Origin: Lachnospiraceae bacterium
GTDB lineage: Bacteria > Bacillota > Clostridia > Lachnospirales > Lachnospiraceae
Length of the DNA: 11,880 nucleotides
Direction of reading: 5' to 3'
NCBI GenBank assembly: GCA_017964055.1
Contig: JAGCSS010000093.1
Span: forward strand, 1 to 11,880
Each line of letters opens with the position of its first letter. Position 1 is the first letter of the stretch. The notes below the pieces were generated by a model. That model was given only the letters and a program-made list of their open reading frames with translations. It ran no database searches and was not told the origin of the DNA. Shown here one piece after another: positions 1 to 7,749 of the stretch. The translations under genes were made by a program, and so were the position numbers.

Positions 1-789
1 ATCGGTGAGTACGGCGCGCTGCCAGTATATGAGAACGGAAAGCATGAGACACAGGCGAACACGGTTGAGTTTACCGAGTACTTCCTCGATCACTGCGACC
101 TGAATAACTGGGTACCGCTGCTCTGGGATACGAACAGTTCCTATGACAAAGTTACATGTACGATGAGGGATGATGCCGTGGCTGCGGTATTTGCCTCGAG
201 GAGCTACGAACAGGAAAAGGCGGCAGGTGCAGGTTATCTGAGCGCGGTTAAGGAGCATATGACAAATGCGAGCGCTGCGGCACCCGAGATGTGGGACGGC
301 GTGGAGACCTACGAGCCCGGAACTCCCGTGGCATGGATCATGTGGAACGGCGGTGCGGGAACCTACAGCGTGGGTGATGTGTTCAATCCCGCTGACAATA
401 CTGTGGGCATTAAAGCGACCAACGCGATCGTAGAGGGACCCGGACAGTACACCGTAAGCCTCGATTTTGCGGGAGGAAACGACGGACTGACATTTGCCGC
501 ACTGGCTGTGGCGGATGCGGAGCTGCTGTATCCCGGATGCCATCTGCTGATCAATTCGATCACGATCGACGGCAATCCGCTCGAGCTCATCGCTACGCCT
601 TATACGAGCTCGGATGACGGAAAATGCACACGCGTGAATCTGGTGAATGAGTGGGTTAAGACTCCGCCCGCGGACGCACGCATACTCATGGGCTCGCCGA
701 GCACTGCGTCACCGGTGATCATAGATAAGACCAAGCTGGTGGGAATAAAGAATATAACGATAGACTTTACACTGGCGGTAATCCGCTAG
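1..789 (+). CDS. GH5-family endoglucanase/cellulase, C-terminal part (5' end outside the window)
   Basis: The frame is open from base 1, so 262 C-terminal residues of a longer gene are visible. The first residues read IGEYGA, which fits the strand carrying the catalytic nucleophile Glu in glycoside hydrolase family 5 (visible residue 3). About 40 residues later comes WVPLLWDTNSSYD, the late barrel strand with an aromatic substrate platform. The barrel seems to end near visible residue 80. After a helical linker, residues of about 115-262 form a beta-rich module (start PGTPVAWIMWN) that I cannot assign; it may be a carbohydrate-binding or accessory beta-sandwich. Family knowledge says these enzymes cleave beta-1,4-glucans or related hemicelluloses outside the cell, but the signal peptide would lie outside the window, so secretion is inferred. 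The gene ends 55 bases before a strong terminator. The GH5 assignment is fairly safe; subfamily and substrate are not determined. Confidence 0.8.
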   Translation: MGEYGALPVYENGKHETQANTVEFTEYFLDHCDLNNWVPLLWDTNSSYDKVTCTMRDDAVAAVFASRSYEQEKAAGAGYLSAVKEHMTNASAAAPEMWDGVETYEPGTPVAWIMWNGGAGTYSVGDVFNPADNTVGIKATNAIVEGPGQYTVSLDFAGGNDGLTFAALAVADAELLYPGCHLLINSITIDGNPLELIATPYTSSDDGKCTRVNLVNEWVKTPPADARILMGSPSTASPVIIDKTKLVGIKNITIDFTLAVIR

Positions 790-844
790 TATAAAAACAG
801 GCATTGGGCCGGAGGCCGAGAGGCCAAAGATTGGGTATTATATC

Positions 845-879
845 GGGCAGGAGGGATCATTCCCTCCTGTCCTTTTTTT
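845..879 (+). terminator. Intrinsic terminator of the GH5 gene
   Basis: A 12-bp stem (845-856 with 861-872, one G-T pair) closes a four-base TCAT loop and is followed by seven T residues (873-879). It lies between the convergent GH5 gene and the minus-strand gene ending at 893. There is no good T-run on the other side, so it should act mainly on plus-strand transcripts. Confidence 0.92.
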
Positions 880-892
880 GCGGAAACAGCGT

Positions 893-1630
893 CTAATCAA
901 GCATCATAGGCTCCATGGTGTTCCGGCATTTAGTCTTTGCGGCGGCCGGTACTTCTATTTTGCCGATGTTCTCCTCTCTGGCGAATACGGACAGCGGAGT
1001 GCTCATGTCATACACTATCTCATTGGTGGTCAGCATATCCGGCAGGACCTCAAACCTGCAGCAGCCGGAGAACTCGCTCTCGGTCAGATCCCACGGGACC
1101 ATATAGACGCTGTCATTGTGATAACTGCTCTTGTAGCTGATCACATGGAATCTCCCGCTGTGCATCCCCCAGCTGAACCGATCGCCGTCAATGACAAGCT
1201 CCTCTCTCTTGCCCTTGCTGTAATCTCCCGATGCGGACCACTTCAGCCAGACGCCCTGAAGCGTGTCGCGGAACTCGTCGTCACGGATGATGATGTGGTC
1301 AAACGGTCCGTGATCCACTTTTTTCAGTATATAGGGGTCCTTTCGGTCCATGAACGAATAACCTTCGACCAGCCCGATCATGCCGTCTTCAAAATAAAAA
1401 TCCTCAAACCATGACATCGGATTGTTCGATCCGCCGTACGACAGAACATTATCCTCCAGTTTGATCGGTGTTTTAAGACCCTTATCTATGCTTTCGGCAT
1501 CACAGGAGATCACGGTATTCAGTGTGATCTTGCGCCTGTAATCCCGGACGGTCATTTCCCCGTCACGGATCTCGATATAAAAGTGATAGCCTTCTTCCCA
1601 ATAACCGTTGAGCTTGTCTGAGAATCCCAT
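893..1630 (-). CDS. Unknown protein with two GxW motifs, possibly two lipocalin-like beta-barrels
   Basis: I do not recognise this 245-residue protein. The start at 1630 is chosen because GGGAGG lies six bases upstream; a longer in-frame version (to 1777) would run into the response regulator gene and has no such site. The sequence is rich in beta-strand patterns and aromatic residues and has no signal peptide or membrane segment, so it is probably cytoplasmic. Two similar stretches, LNGYW (residues 7-11) and LQGVW (124-128), each followed by alternating hydrophobic/charged strands, suggest two copies of a barrel of about 115 residues that begins with a GxW motif, as in lipocalin-like folds. 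That fold is an inference. It starts 25 bases after the response regulator stop, so the two are probably cotranscribed. There is no catalytic signature to name. Confidence 0.75.
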   Translation of the reverse strand: MGFSDKLNGYWEEGYHFYIEIRDGEMTVRDYRRKITLNTVISCDAESIDKGLKTPIKLEDNVLSYGGSNNPMSWFEDFYFEDGMIGLVEGYSFMDRKDPYILKKVDHGPFDHIIIRDDEFRDTLQGVWLKWSASGDYSKGKREELVIDGDRFSWGMHSGRFHVISYKSSYHNDSVYMVPWDLTESEFSGCCRFEVLPDMLTTNEIVYDMSTPLSVFAREENIGKIEVPAAAKTKCRNTMEPMMLD

Positions 1631-1655
1631 ACTGCCTCCCTGTAATAAAACATTG

Positions 1656-3212
1656 TCATTCCGGTCGCCCGTCAGCGTGCTTTGAGCGGTACTCCGCGGG
1701 GCTCTCACCGATGTATTTTTTGAACTTCTTATGGAAATAGTCGACATTACTGTAGCCGACCTTATCGGCGATCTCATAGACCTTAAGCGTATCGTCGGTC
1801 AGCATCTCGATGGCGTGGCGGATGCGGACGCGGTCGACATAGGTGTTGAAGCTCTCGCCGACCGTCTTTGTGAATATCTTTCCGAGGTATGAGCTGTTGT
1901 AGCCGAAGAGTGACGCGATCATCTCGAGCTTAAGGTTTGTATTGTAGTTGTGGTCGATGTAGTAGAGGATATCGTCGATAACGCTGTCACGGGACGAGTT
2001 GCCCATCGAGTTCATCAGCTCCTCGAAGCGGTTCGAGAAATATATGATGATCTCGTAGAGGTAGTTCTGCGCGCTGATAAAGGATATGATCTCCGCGTTG
2101 GACGCGAAGGGCAGGGTTATCGTGCTGTAGCGGTGCGTCATCGTATCCTTGATCCGCAGATACAGGTCCGCCAGGAAAAGCTTGACCGCGGTGATGTCGG
2201 CATTCACATGATAAAGGTACTCCTCGATCGAATAGAGAACCTCTGCGACCTTTCTGCGGTTAAAGGTCTGGAGATAGTCGGAGATCTGCGCGGTGTACCC
2301 GTCTATACGGGAATTCTCGAGTTTTTCGAGGTTGTTCTGGACCGAGGGCAGATCGTCGAAACCGAGCACATGCTGTCCCTGAACGCAGAAGAAACGGCGG
2401 GAGAGCAGTTCCTCCGCCTGTGCGTAGGACTCGGGGATATCGGAGAGTGAGCTGACCACGCAGCCGTACGCCACGAATATGCTGTCGAGAGGGCTGCCCT
2501 GCTCGGGCTCGGACTCATAGTGGCCGAGGAAGCGCTTAAAGCGGTCTATGCCCGAATCTCCAAGGAGCAGAAGGATATCGTGCCCGCGGTATACAAGATG
2601 GATCGAAGCCGAAGACCTGCTCCCGGCCGCGTTGAACAGCTCGGAGAAGCGGTAGGGCAGCTCCTGATCGGATATGTTGAAGTTCTCATAGGCAACGATC
2701 TGGTATTTGTCCGCAAGGAGTCCGGGATCCGCCGCGCTGAGGAGCTTCAGGTCGAGGTTGTGCGAAAGGATGTCGCTGATTATCTCTTTTTTGGACTTGG
2801 TGCGAAAAAAGAGCTCGCGGGACCTCGCGTCGGCCTCATTATCGAGCATGCCGTTTATCTCGCGGACCGCAGAAGTGAGTTCATCCTCATCGATGGGCTT
2901 GGTCAGATAGTGGCGGACGTTATATTTCATGGCCTCCTGGGCATATTTAAAGTCGGAGTATCCGGACAGGATGATAAAATGCCCCTCGAAACCCTCCTCT
3001 GTGAGCCTCTTTATGGCATCGAGTCCGCTGAGTCCGGGCATACGGATGTCCATGAGGACGATCGCGGGGTTGAGCCGGAGAATATCCGCGACAGCCTCGG
3101 TTCCGCTGCCGGTCTCTCCGCAGATCTCGTACCCCAGGCTCTTCCAGTCGACTATAAGCTTTATACCGTCTCTGATGGCTTTTTCGTCATCGGCAATGTA
3201 AAGTGATCTCAT
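1656..3212 (-). CDS. Two-component response regulator, AraC-type output domain (YesN family)
   Basis: 518 residues. The N-terminal receiver domain (about 1-120) has the acidic pocket D8/D9, the phospho-acceptor D55 in LMDIRMPG, S83 in ILSGYSD and K105 in LTKP, so it looks active. A long middle region (about 125-400) links to two AraC-type helix-turn-helix motifs at about 411-510, ending in the typical VGYSNVDYFHKKFKKYIGESP signature. YesN-type regulators are usually phosphorylated by a YesM-type membrane histidine kinase and control sugar or polysaccharide uptake and breakdown genes. The start at 3212 has GAGAGGA four bases upstream. The divergent oligoxylanase gene is the most likely local target (inference). 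No histidine kinase is encoded beside it in the window; the gene after it encodes an unknown protein, so the partner is either farther away or outside. Confidence 0.93.
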   Translation of the reverse strand: MRSLYIADDEKAIRDGIKLIVDWKSLGYEICGETGSGTEAVADILRLNPAIVLMDIRMPGLSGLDAIKRLTEEGFEGHFIILSGYSDFKYAQEAMKYNVRHYLTKPIDEDELTSAVREINGMLDNEADARSRELFFRTKSKKEIISDILSHNLDLKLLSAADPGLLADKYQIVAYENFNISDQELPYRFSELFNAAGSRSSASIHLVYRGHDILLLLGDSGIDRFKRFLGHYESEPEQGSPLDSIFVAYGCVVSSLSDIPESYAQAEELLSRRFFCVQGQHVLGFDDLPSVQNNLEKLENSRIDGYTAQISDYLQTFNRRKVAEVLYSIEEYLYHVNADITAVKLFLADLYLRIKDTMTHRYSTITLPFASNAEIISFISAQNYLYEIIIYFSNRFEELMNSMGNSSRDSVIDDILYYIDHNYNTNLKLEMIASLFGYNSSYLGKIFTKTVGESFNTYVDRVRIRHAIEMLTDDTLKVYEIADKVGYSNVDYFHKKFKKYIGESPAEYRSKHADGRPE

Positions 3213-3280
3213 ATATCCTCTCAGGCTCCGTTTTTAGTCACAAGTCCCGCAGGCCGCATATTATCGGCCCGTTACGTAGA

Positions 3281-3310
3281 ATTATACCGCATTATGGCGA
3301 GTTTTGACAA
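3281..3310 (-). promoter_or_regulatory. Promoter of the response regulator operon
   Basis: Read on the minus strand, TTGTCA (3310-3305) is followed by an 18-base spacer and a perfect TATAAT (3286-3281). Transcription would start near 3274, leaving a leader of about 60 bases. That leader contains a small 5-bp hairpin (GGCCG/CGGCC, 3252-3269). Confidence 0.7.
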
Positions 3311-3354
3311 TTGCGAAGCAACAAATACGGAGAAAAACCGATGTGCGTCATATA

Positions 3355-3387
3355 TGATACGAGGCAGGGGTATCACGATACATATCG
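3355..3387. promoter_or_regulatory. Inverted repeats upstream of the GH8 gene, possible operator
   Basis: TGATAC and GTATCA (3355-3360, 3370-3375) form an inverted repeat with a nine-base spacer. CGATA-CA-TATCG follows at 3376-3387. They lie 50-80 bases before the GH8 start. A TATGAT box (3353-3358) overlaps the first repeat but no convincing -35 box is present, as expected if an activator is needed. This is a weak, inferred call. Confidence 0.25.
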
Positions 3388-3435
3388 GAAACCCGAAGGC
3401 AGGACGACCAAAACTCATTGGGGAAGGGAGTAAAA

Positions 3436-4647
3436 ATGAGCGGAGCATATAAAACAGGTGAGTATACGAATCTGTTCAGGATGATAGGCAAGACCGAAGA
3501 AGATGTGGACGTAAGGCTCGGACAGATATGGGATACCTTTTTCTATGGGAGCGAGGACGAGCGCATCTATCACCCGGTCGGTGACGATATGGGGTATCTC
3601 GAGGATACCGGAAACCATGACGCAAGGACCGAGGGTATGTCGTACGGCATGATGATGTGCGTACAGACCGGCCATAAGGAAGAGTTCGACCGTATCTGGA
3701 AATGGGCGTACACGTATATGTGGCATCATGAGCCCGGTCCGGAGTACGGATACTTTGCATGGTCATGTGCAGTGGACGGAAAACGCAATGCCGAGGGCGC
3801 TGCGCCAGACGGTGAGGAGTACTTTGCGCTCGCGCTGCTGTTCGCATCGCACAGATGGGGAGACGGTGAGGGCATATATGAGTATTCCGCACATGCGAAG
3901 AAGATACTCTCCGAGATGGTGCATAAGGGCGAGCCCGGACGTCCCGGCGTGCCGATGTTCAACCCGGACAACAAACAGATACTGTTCGTGGCGGGATCGG
4001 ACTTTACCGACCCGTCATATCACCTGCCTCATTTCTATGAGCTGTTCGCGGAATGGGGGAACGCGGAGGATAAGGAGTTCTTCCGCGAGGCGGCCGACGT
4101 GAGCCGCAGATATCTCACAACGGCATGTCATCCCGATACCGGCATGTCTGCGGAATATGCCGAGTTTGACGGCAGACCGTTTACCCGCAGGCTCCCCTGG
4201 ACCACCGACAGACATGACTGTTTCTACAGTGACGCGTACAGGACCGCGGCCAACATAGGTCTGGACTACGAATGGTTCGCGACCGATAAAGGTCAGTGCG
4301 CGGCAGACCTGAACCTGCTGAGATTCCTCGATGCCAAGGGCGACAAGATGGTGGGCATATTTGAGATCGACGGCACGGAAGTGCCCGGGTCGGCGCTCCA
4401 TCCCGTGGGAATGAAGGTGACTACGGCAGAGGGCCTGCTCGCGGTAGTGGGACCGTATCTGGAAATGTGCGGCGGAAAGTACGGACTCTTAGAGAGCGTG
4501 ATGCCGAAAGACATATATGAGCTGGCCTGCAGGTGGCTCGCGGACCTGTGGGAGACGCCGCTCAGAGGCGGAAACAGGCGCTATTACGACAACTGCCTGT
4601 ACTTCTTTGCGTATCTCGCGCTCAGCGGCAGATACAGGATATGGTGA
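3436..4647 (+). CDS. GH8 reducing-end xylose-releasing exo-oligoxylanase (Rex type)
   Basis: 403 residues, about the usual length of bacterial Rex enzymes (about 390). The GH8 signature TEGMSYGMM puts the likely acid catalyst at E66. APDGEEYF (D125) and SDAYR (D266) are at positions close to the known catalytic and binding Asp residues of the Bacillus halodurans Rex enzyme as I remember it. Rex enzymes (EC 3.2.1.156) release xylose from the reducing end of xylo-oligosaccharides. There is no signal peptide, which fits a cytoplasmic role after oligosaccharide import. The ATG at 3436 follows a good AAGGGAG site (3424-3430) at five bases; an in-frame TTG at 3418 lies upstream of that site and is less likely. 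The gene is divergent from the YesN-type regulator, its probable controller. Other GH8 activities (chitosanase, cellulase) are less likely because those enzymes are mostly secreted. Confidence 0.88.
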   Translation: MSGAYKTGEYTNLFRMIGKTEEDVDVRLGQIWDTFFYGSEDERIYHPVGDDMGYLEDTGNHDARTEGMSYGMMMCVQTGHKEEFDRIWKWAYTYMWHHEPGPEYGYFAWSCAVDGKRNAEGAAPDGEEYFALALLFASHRWGDGEGIYEYSAHAKKILSEMVHKGEPGRPGVPMFNPDNKQILFVAGSDFTDPSYHLPHFYELFAEWGNAEDKEFFREAADVSRRYLTTACHPDTGMSAEYAEFDGRPFTRRLPWTTDRHDCFYSDAYRTAANIGLDYEWFATDKGQCAADLNLLRFLDAKGDKMVGIFEIDGTEVPGSALHPVGMKVTTAEGLLAVVGPYLEMCGGKYGLLESVMPKDIYELACRWLADLWETPLRGGNRRYYDNCLYFFAYLALSGRYRIW

Positions 4648-4735
4648 CGGATATCGCTGACGGCGGTGTCGGGCAAAGAGATGTGCAATATCACCAAAAA
4701 AATTATAGAAAACTAAAATTTTTTATGCAAAATCG

Positions 4736-4764
4736 TTGACTAACATATCCCCCATTGGTATTAT
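4736..4764 (+). promoter_or_regulatory. Promoter of the purine permease gene
   Basis: TTGACT (4736-4741), a 17-base spacer and TATTAT (4759-4764) give a near-consensus housekeeping promoter, preceded by an A/T-rich stretch (4693-4725) that could act as an UP element. The start site would be near 4771, about 40 bases before the gene. That leader is too short for a purine riboswitch. Confidence 0.75.
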
Positions 4765-4783
4765 TATCAGTGGGGTGTTTTTT
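4750..4783 (+). terminator. Hairpin with T-run, probable terminator of the GH8 gene, overlapping the next promoter
   Basis: An 8-bp stem (4750-4757 with 4768-4775, one T-G pair) with a ten-base loop is followed by TGTTTTTT. It would end transcripts from the GH8 gene. The loop contains the -10 box of the permease promoter, so the same bases serve both roles. Confidence 0.6.
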
Positions 4784-4813
4784 ACTCACTATATATGTAT
4801 CGGAGGACAAACT

Positions 4814-6259
4814 ATGCTGGAGAAGTGCTTCAAACTGAAAGAGAACGGCACTAATGCAAGAACTGAAATAGTGGCCGGCCTCACAACGTTCATGACGATG
4901 GCTTACATCATCGCCCTGAACCCCAACCTGCTGACCGGATTCGGCGCTGAGGGTGCAGCCGAGGGGCTGTGGAACGCCGTATTCCTCGCAACATGTATCG
5001 CTTCGGCGATCGGTATGTTCGTAATGGCATTTGCCGCGAACAAGCCCTTCGCAATGGCTCCCGGTATGGGACTCAACAGTTTCTATGCCACACTGTGCGC
5101 AAGCATCGTGGGTATGACCGGCATGACCTATGTTAAGTCATATCAGACATGCATGTGCATCATCCTCATCGAAGGTATCATCTTCATCGTTCTCTCACTG
5201 CTGAACGTACGTGAGAAGATCGTAGAGGCTATCCCCGCAGGCGTGCGTCACGGTATCTCACCCGCTATCGGCATCATGCTCCTCAACATCGGACTCGGCT
5301 CGAATGCAGGCGTATATTCCGCAAGCAACGGCTTCACATCTCCTTTCTATGTAATGAGAGACTTCTTCGGCGCTCTGACAGCTAAGAGCATGAAGGAAGC
5401 TATCGGCGATGACGGCTGGCGCGAGATCGTACTCGTAGCGGCTACGATGTTCATCGGACTGTTCATAATCATCGCACTGGCTCATAAGGGCGTTAAGGCA
5501 GCGGTTATCCTCGGAATGCTCTGCGCAAGTATCGTATACTGGGCAGGACAGGCTATATTCCTCGGAGTGAATCCCTTCGAGGGTCTCAAGACCGCATCAT
5601 GGCTGCCTTCGTTCTCGACTATGGCAGGCGTAACACTCTTCAAGCTGAACTTTGCCGGACTGGTTGAGATCGGCTGGACCACGGTCATCATCCTGATCAT
5701 CACATTCTGCATCATCGATATGTTCGATACCATCGGAACACTCGTAGGTACCGCATCACGTGCGGGCATGCTCGATAAGGACGGCAAGATGCCCAAGATG
5801 AAGGAAGCTCTCCTGGCTGACGCCGTAGGTACCGTAGCAGGTTCACTCACCGGTACTTCGACCGTAACAACATTCATCGAGTCCGCGTCGGGCGTAGAGG
5901 CAGGCGGACGTACAGGTCTTACCGCACTCACCACCGCCATCATGTTCCTCGCATGTATGTTCATCGCTCCCGTAGCGGCGATCATACCTCCCGCAGCTAC
6001 ATCTGCGGCTCTGATCTATGTAGGTATCCTGATGCTCTCGGGTCTCAGAAATATCAACTTTGACGATATGACCGATATCGCTCCCGTAGCGCTCATGCTC
6101 ATCGCCATGCCCATCTCGGCATCGATCGGACATGCCATCGGTATCGGCCTGATCACCTATACCTGCATCAAGCTGCTGACAGGAAAGGCTAAGGAAGTAT
6201 CCGTACTGACATATATCCTCTCAGTGATCTTCCTCGTTAAGTTCTTCGTAGCTCTCTGA
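4814..6259 (+). CDS. Purine (hypoxanthine/guanine or adenine) permease, AzgA-type NCS2 family
   Basis: 481 residues with about a dozen hydrophobic segments spread over the whole length, an integral membrane transporter. Family signatures are ARTEIVAGLTTFMTMAYII near the N-terminus (15-33), MAPGMGLNSF (81-90), IDMFDTIGTLVG (301-312) and TGTSTVTTFIESASGVEAG (347-365), all typical of AzgA/PbuG-like purine:proton symporters (COG2252). These import free purine bases for salvage. The start at 4814 has GGAGG seven bases upstream; the 26-codon in-frame extension upstream overlaps the promoter and is rejected. It is a single-gene unit with its own promoter. Which purine is carried cannot be read from the sequence. 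The 3' end overlaps the convergent YolD-like gene by 39 bases. Confidence 0.93.
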   Translation: MLEKCFKLKENGTNARTEIVAGLTTFMTMAYIIALNPNLLTGFGAEGAAEGLWNAVFLATCIASAIGMFVMAFAANKPFAMAPGMGLNSFYATLCASIVGMTGMTYVKSYQTCMCIILIEGIIFIVLSLLNVREKIVEAIPAGVRHGISPAIGIMLLNIGLGSNAGVYSASNGFTSPFYVMRDFFGALTAKSMKEAIGDDGWREIVLVAATMFIGLFIIIALAHKGVKAAVILGMLCASIVYWAGQAIFLGVNPFEGLKTASWLPSFSTMAGVTLFKLNFAGLVEIGWTTVIILIITFCIIDMFDTIGTLVGTASRAGMLDKDGKMPKMKEALLADAVGTVAGSLTGTSTVTTFIESASGVEAGGRTGLTALTTAIMFLACMFIAPVAAIIPPAATSAALIYVGILMLSGLRNINFDDMTDIAPVALMLIAMPISASIGHAIGIGLITYTCIKLLTGKAKEVSVLTYILSVIFLVKFFVAL

Positions 6260-6430
6260 TGACGCGGAACTGAATATCATATCATGATCTGTAAGGCTTC
6301 GGCGCACGGCGTCGGAGCCTTCTGCTTCTTTTTCGGCCATGGCCAGGGCCTCATCGAGCCCCGGCAGGGCAGAGAAGGGCATGAACTGCTTGGCCCGCAT
6401 CTCGACAGACATCTTACCTCTCTGTGTCAT
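6221..6430 (-). CDS. YolD-like small SOS protein
   Basis: 69 residues, acidic at the C-terminus, no signal peptide. The segment MRAKQFMPFSALPGLDEAL (11-29) is the characteristic core of short YolD-like proteins of Firmicutes. These are usually encoded beside Y-family polymerases and have been proposed to act as partners in the manner of UmuD; that role is a family prediction and not shown here. The ATG at 6430 overlaps the TGA of the polymerase gene in an ATGA arrangement, which implies translational coupling; GGAG also lies six bases upstream. The last 13 codons overlap the 3' end of the permease gene on the other strand, and a permease terminator seems to be embedded in the reading frame. 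Confidence 0.85.
   Translation of the reverse strand: MTQRGKMSVEMRAKQFMPFSALPGLDEALAMAEKEAEGSDAVRRSLTDHDMIFSSASSESYEELNEEDH
6293..6334 (+). terminator. Probable terminator of the permease gene, located inside the convergent YolD-like gene
   Basis: AAGGCTTCG (6293-6301) pairs with CGGAGCCTT (6313-6321) with one T-G pair. The inner bases add a G-T pair (6302/6312) and three G-C pairs (6303-6305 with 6309-6311), giving about 13 bp and a three-base loop. The downstream strand is T-rich (6322-6334). It lies about 35 bases past the permease stop, the usual place, although these bases also code for the YolD-like protein on the other strand. Confidence 0.65.
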
Positions 6431-7749
6431 AATCCGCTCCTGTGACCTCCTATCTGATGGTTGCGCTCTAATGTCATGGCGCCGTCCTCGAGATCCATGC
6501 CCCGTATCATGAGATCCTTGCCGAAACGGGTCTGTATCTCCAGAATGGCAGTCTGCATACGCTTTTGCTTCTCCGAGCCCGCGGTATCCGAAAACAGGTC
6601 CAGCTGCCTGAACTCCTCGCGCGCGATATCACAGCAGGTGATGTTGACGCGGCGTATGGTGCGCCCGGGATCGACTATCCTGTCATAGAGTGCGGATATG
6701 GCGGGAAGCCACTGCGAGGCGGAGTTGGTCGGAGCCTCGAGTGAGGTGCGCCCCGCGGCATGCTGTGCGCCGCAGAGATATACCGAGGGTATGGACGGCG
6801 GTTCTCCGTCACGGCTGCGGGGTGTAAGGTCCGAGACAGAATAGCCTATATAGAGCGAGACGGTCGGTGTGACAACGTCCTTCGAGAGCATCTCGAGACA
6901 GAGTACGTCCATCATCTCCTTAACGATGAGGCGGCCTTTGTCAAAGGGATAGTCGCTCATGAGCACCTGCCCGTTCGATAAGCACTTCGACCTGGGGTGA
7001 TAGTTGCGGATATCAGCGATGGTGACAGGCTCGCGGCCCCATGCGTGGTCTATCAGCAGCTCGGCGTCGATGCCGAATAGGCGGTAGAGGAAATCCTCAT
7101 CCGCAGCTGCTATGTCGCGCATGGTGTAGATCGCATATTGCGCCAGACGCGCGGCGGTCCCGTGTCCTATGCGCCAGAAATCGGTGAGAGGCTTATGGTC
7201 CCAGAGCGTGGCACGGTAAGACTCCTCATCGAGCTCACCTATGAAATCGGGGCTGTGCTTCGCGGTGATGTCGAGGGCGATCTTGGTCAGGTAGAGGTTG
7301 GTGCCTATGCCGCAGGTGGCGCGTATGCCGGTCTGCTCGAGCACGGAACCCATGATCCTGCGGCCGAGCTCACGCGGTGTAACGGAGTACAGGGAAAGAT
7401 AGTCCGTGATGTCCATGAACGCCTCGTCGACCGAGTAGACGTGTATGTCCTCCTTGGAGAAAAAGCTCAGATATATGCCGTAAATACGGGCGGAATAGTC
7501 GATATAGCGCTGCATGCGGGGTTTCGCCACGATGTAGTGGAGCTCCTTCGGGATATCGCGCATGCGGCAGCGGTTGCGGACCCCGAGCCGCTTAAGAGCG
7601 GGGGATACGGCAAGACATATGGTATTGGCGGAGCGGTCCGGATCCGCCACGACGAGCTTGGTCGTCATAGGATCTAGGCCTCTCTCTACACACTCTACGG
7701 AAGCGTAGAAGGATTTCAGGTCTATGCAGAGATAATAGCGCTGTTTCAT
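6427..7749 (-). CDS. Y-family translesion DNA polymerase (UmuC/DinB/UvrX type)
   Basis: 440 residues, a normal length for the family. The palm motifs are intact: D10 in CIDLKSFYASVEC and D108/E109 in YSVDEAFMD bind the catalytic metals. A fingers segment and the helix-hairpin-helix region (GIGTNLYLTKIA, about 147-158) follow, then the little-finger domain. QLDLF at 382-386 matches the sliding-clamp-binding motif, which recruits such polymerases to the clamp. The enzyme would copy past damaged bases, at the cost of mutations. The ATG at 7749 is chosen because it overlaps the upstream TGA as ATGA and begins just before the first motif; a 14-codon in-frame extension is arginine-rich and lies inside the upstream gene. 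It is the middle gene of a three-gene SOS-type operon. Details such as UmuC-like versus DinB-like need an alignment, though the YolD-like partner favours the UmuC/UvrX group. Confidence 0.93.
   Translation of the reverse strand: MKQRYYLCIDLKSFYASVECVERGLDPMTTKLVVADPDRSANTICLAVSPALKRLGVRNRCRMRDIPKELHYIVAKPRMQRYIDYSARIYGIYLSFFSKEDIHVYSVDEAFMDITDYLSLYSVTPRELGRRIMGSVLEQTGIRATCGIGTNLYLTKIALDITAKHSPDFIGELDEESYRATLWDHKPLTDFWRIGHGTAARLAQYAIYTMRDIAAADEDFLYRLFGIDAELLIDHAWGREPVTIADIRNYHPRSKCLSNGQVLMSDYPFDKGRLIVKEMMDVLCLEMLSKDVVTPTVSLYIGYSVSDLTPRSRDGEPPSIPSVYLCGAQHAAGRTSLEAPTNSASQWLPAISALYDRIVDPGRTIRRVNITCCDIAREEFRQLDLFSDTAGSEKQKRMQTAILEIQTRFGKDLMIRGMDLEDGAMTLERNHQIGGHRSGL

Noticed and set aside
1631..1777. 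49-residue N-terminal extension of the GxW protein
   Set aside because: It lies inside the response regulator coding region, is Ser/Arg-rich without similarity to the rest, and the ATG at 1630 has its own strong ribosome site.
2520..3206. Long plus-strand ORF opposite the response regulator
   Set aside because: It is antisense to a gene with intact receiver motifs and lacks a recognisable family or ribosome site.
3418..3435. Earlier TTG start for the GH8 gene
   Set aside because: The good Shine-Dalgarno site (3424-3430) lies downstream of this codon and is correctly placed for the ATG at 3436.
4736..4813. 26-residue N-terminal extension of the permease
   Set aside because: It overlaps the promoter and terminator hairpin; the ATG at 4814 has GGAGG at the right distance and fits the family N-terminus.
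4765..4813. Purine riboswitch before the purine permease
   Set aside because: The leader is only about 40 bases and no three-way junction with the conserved loops is visible.
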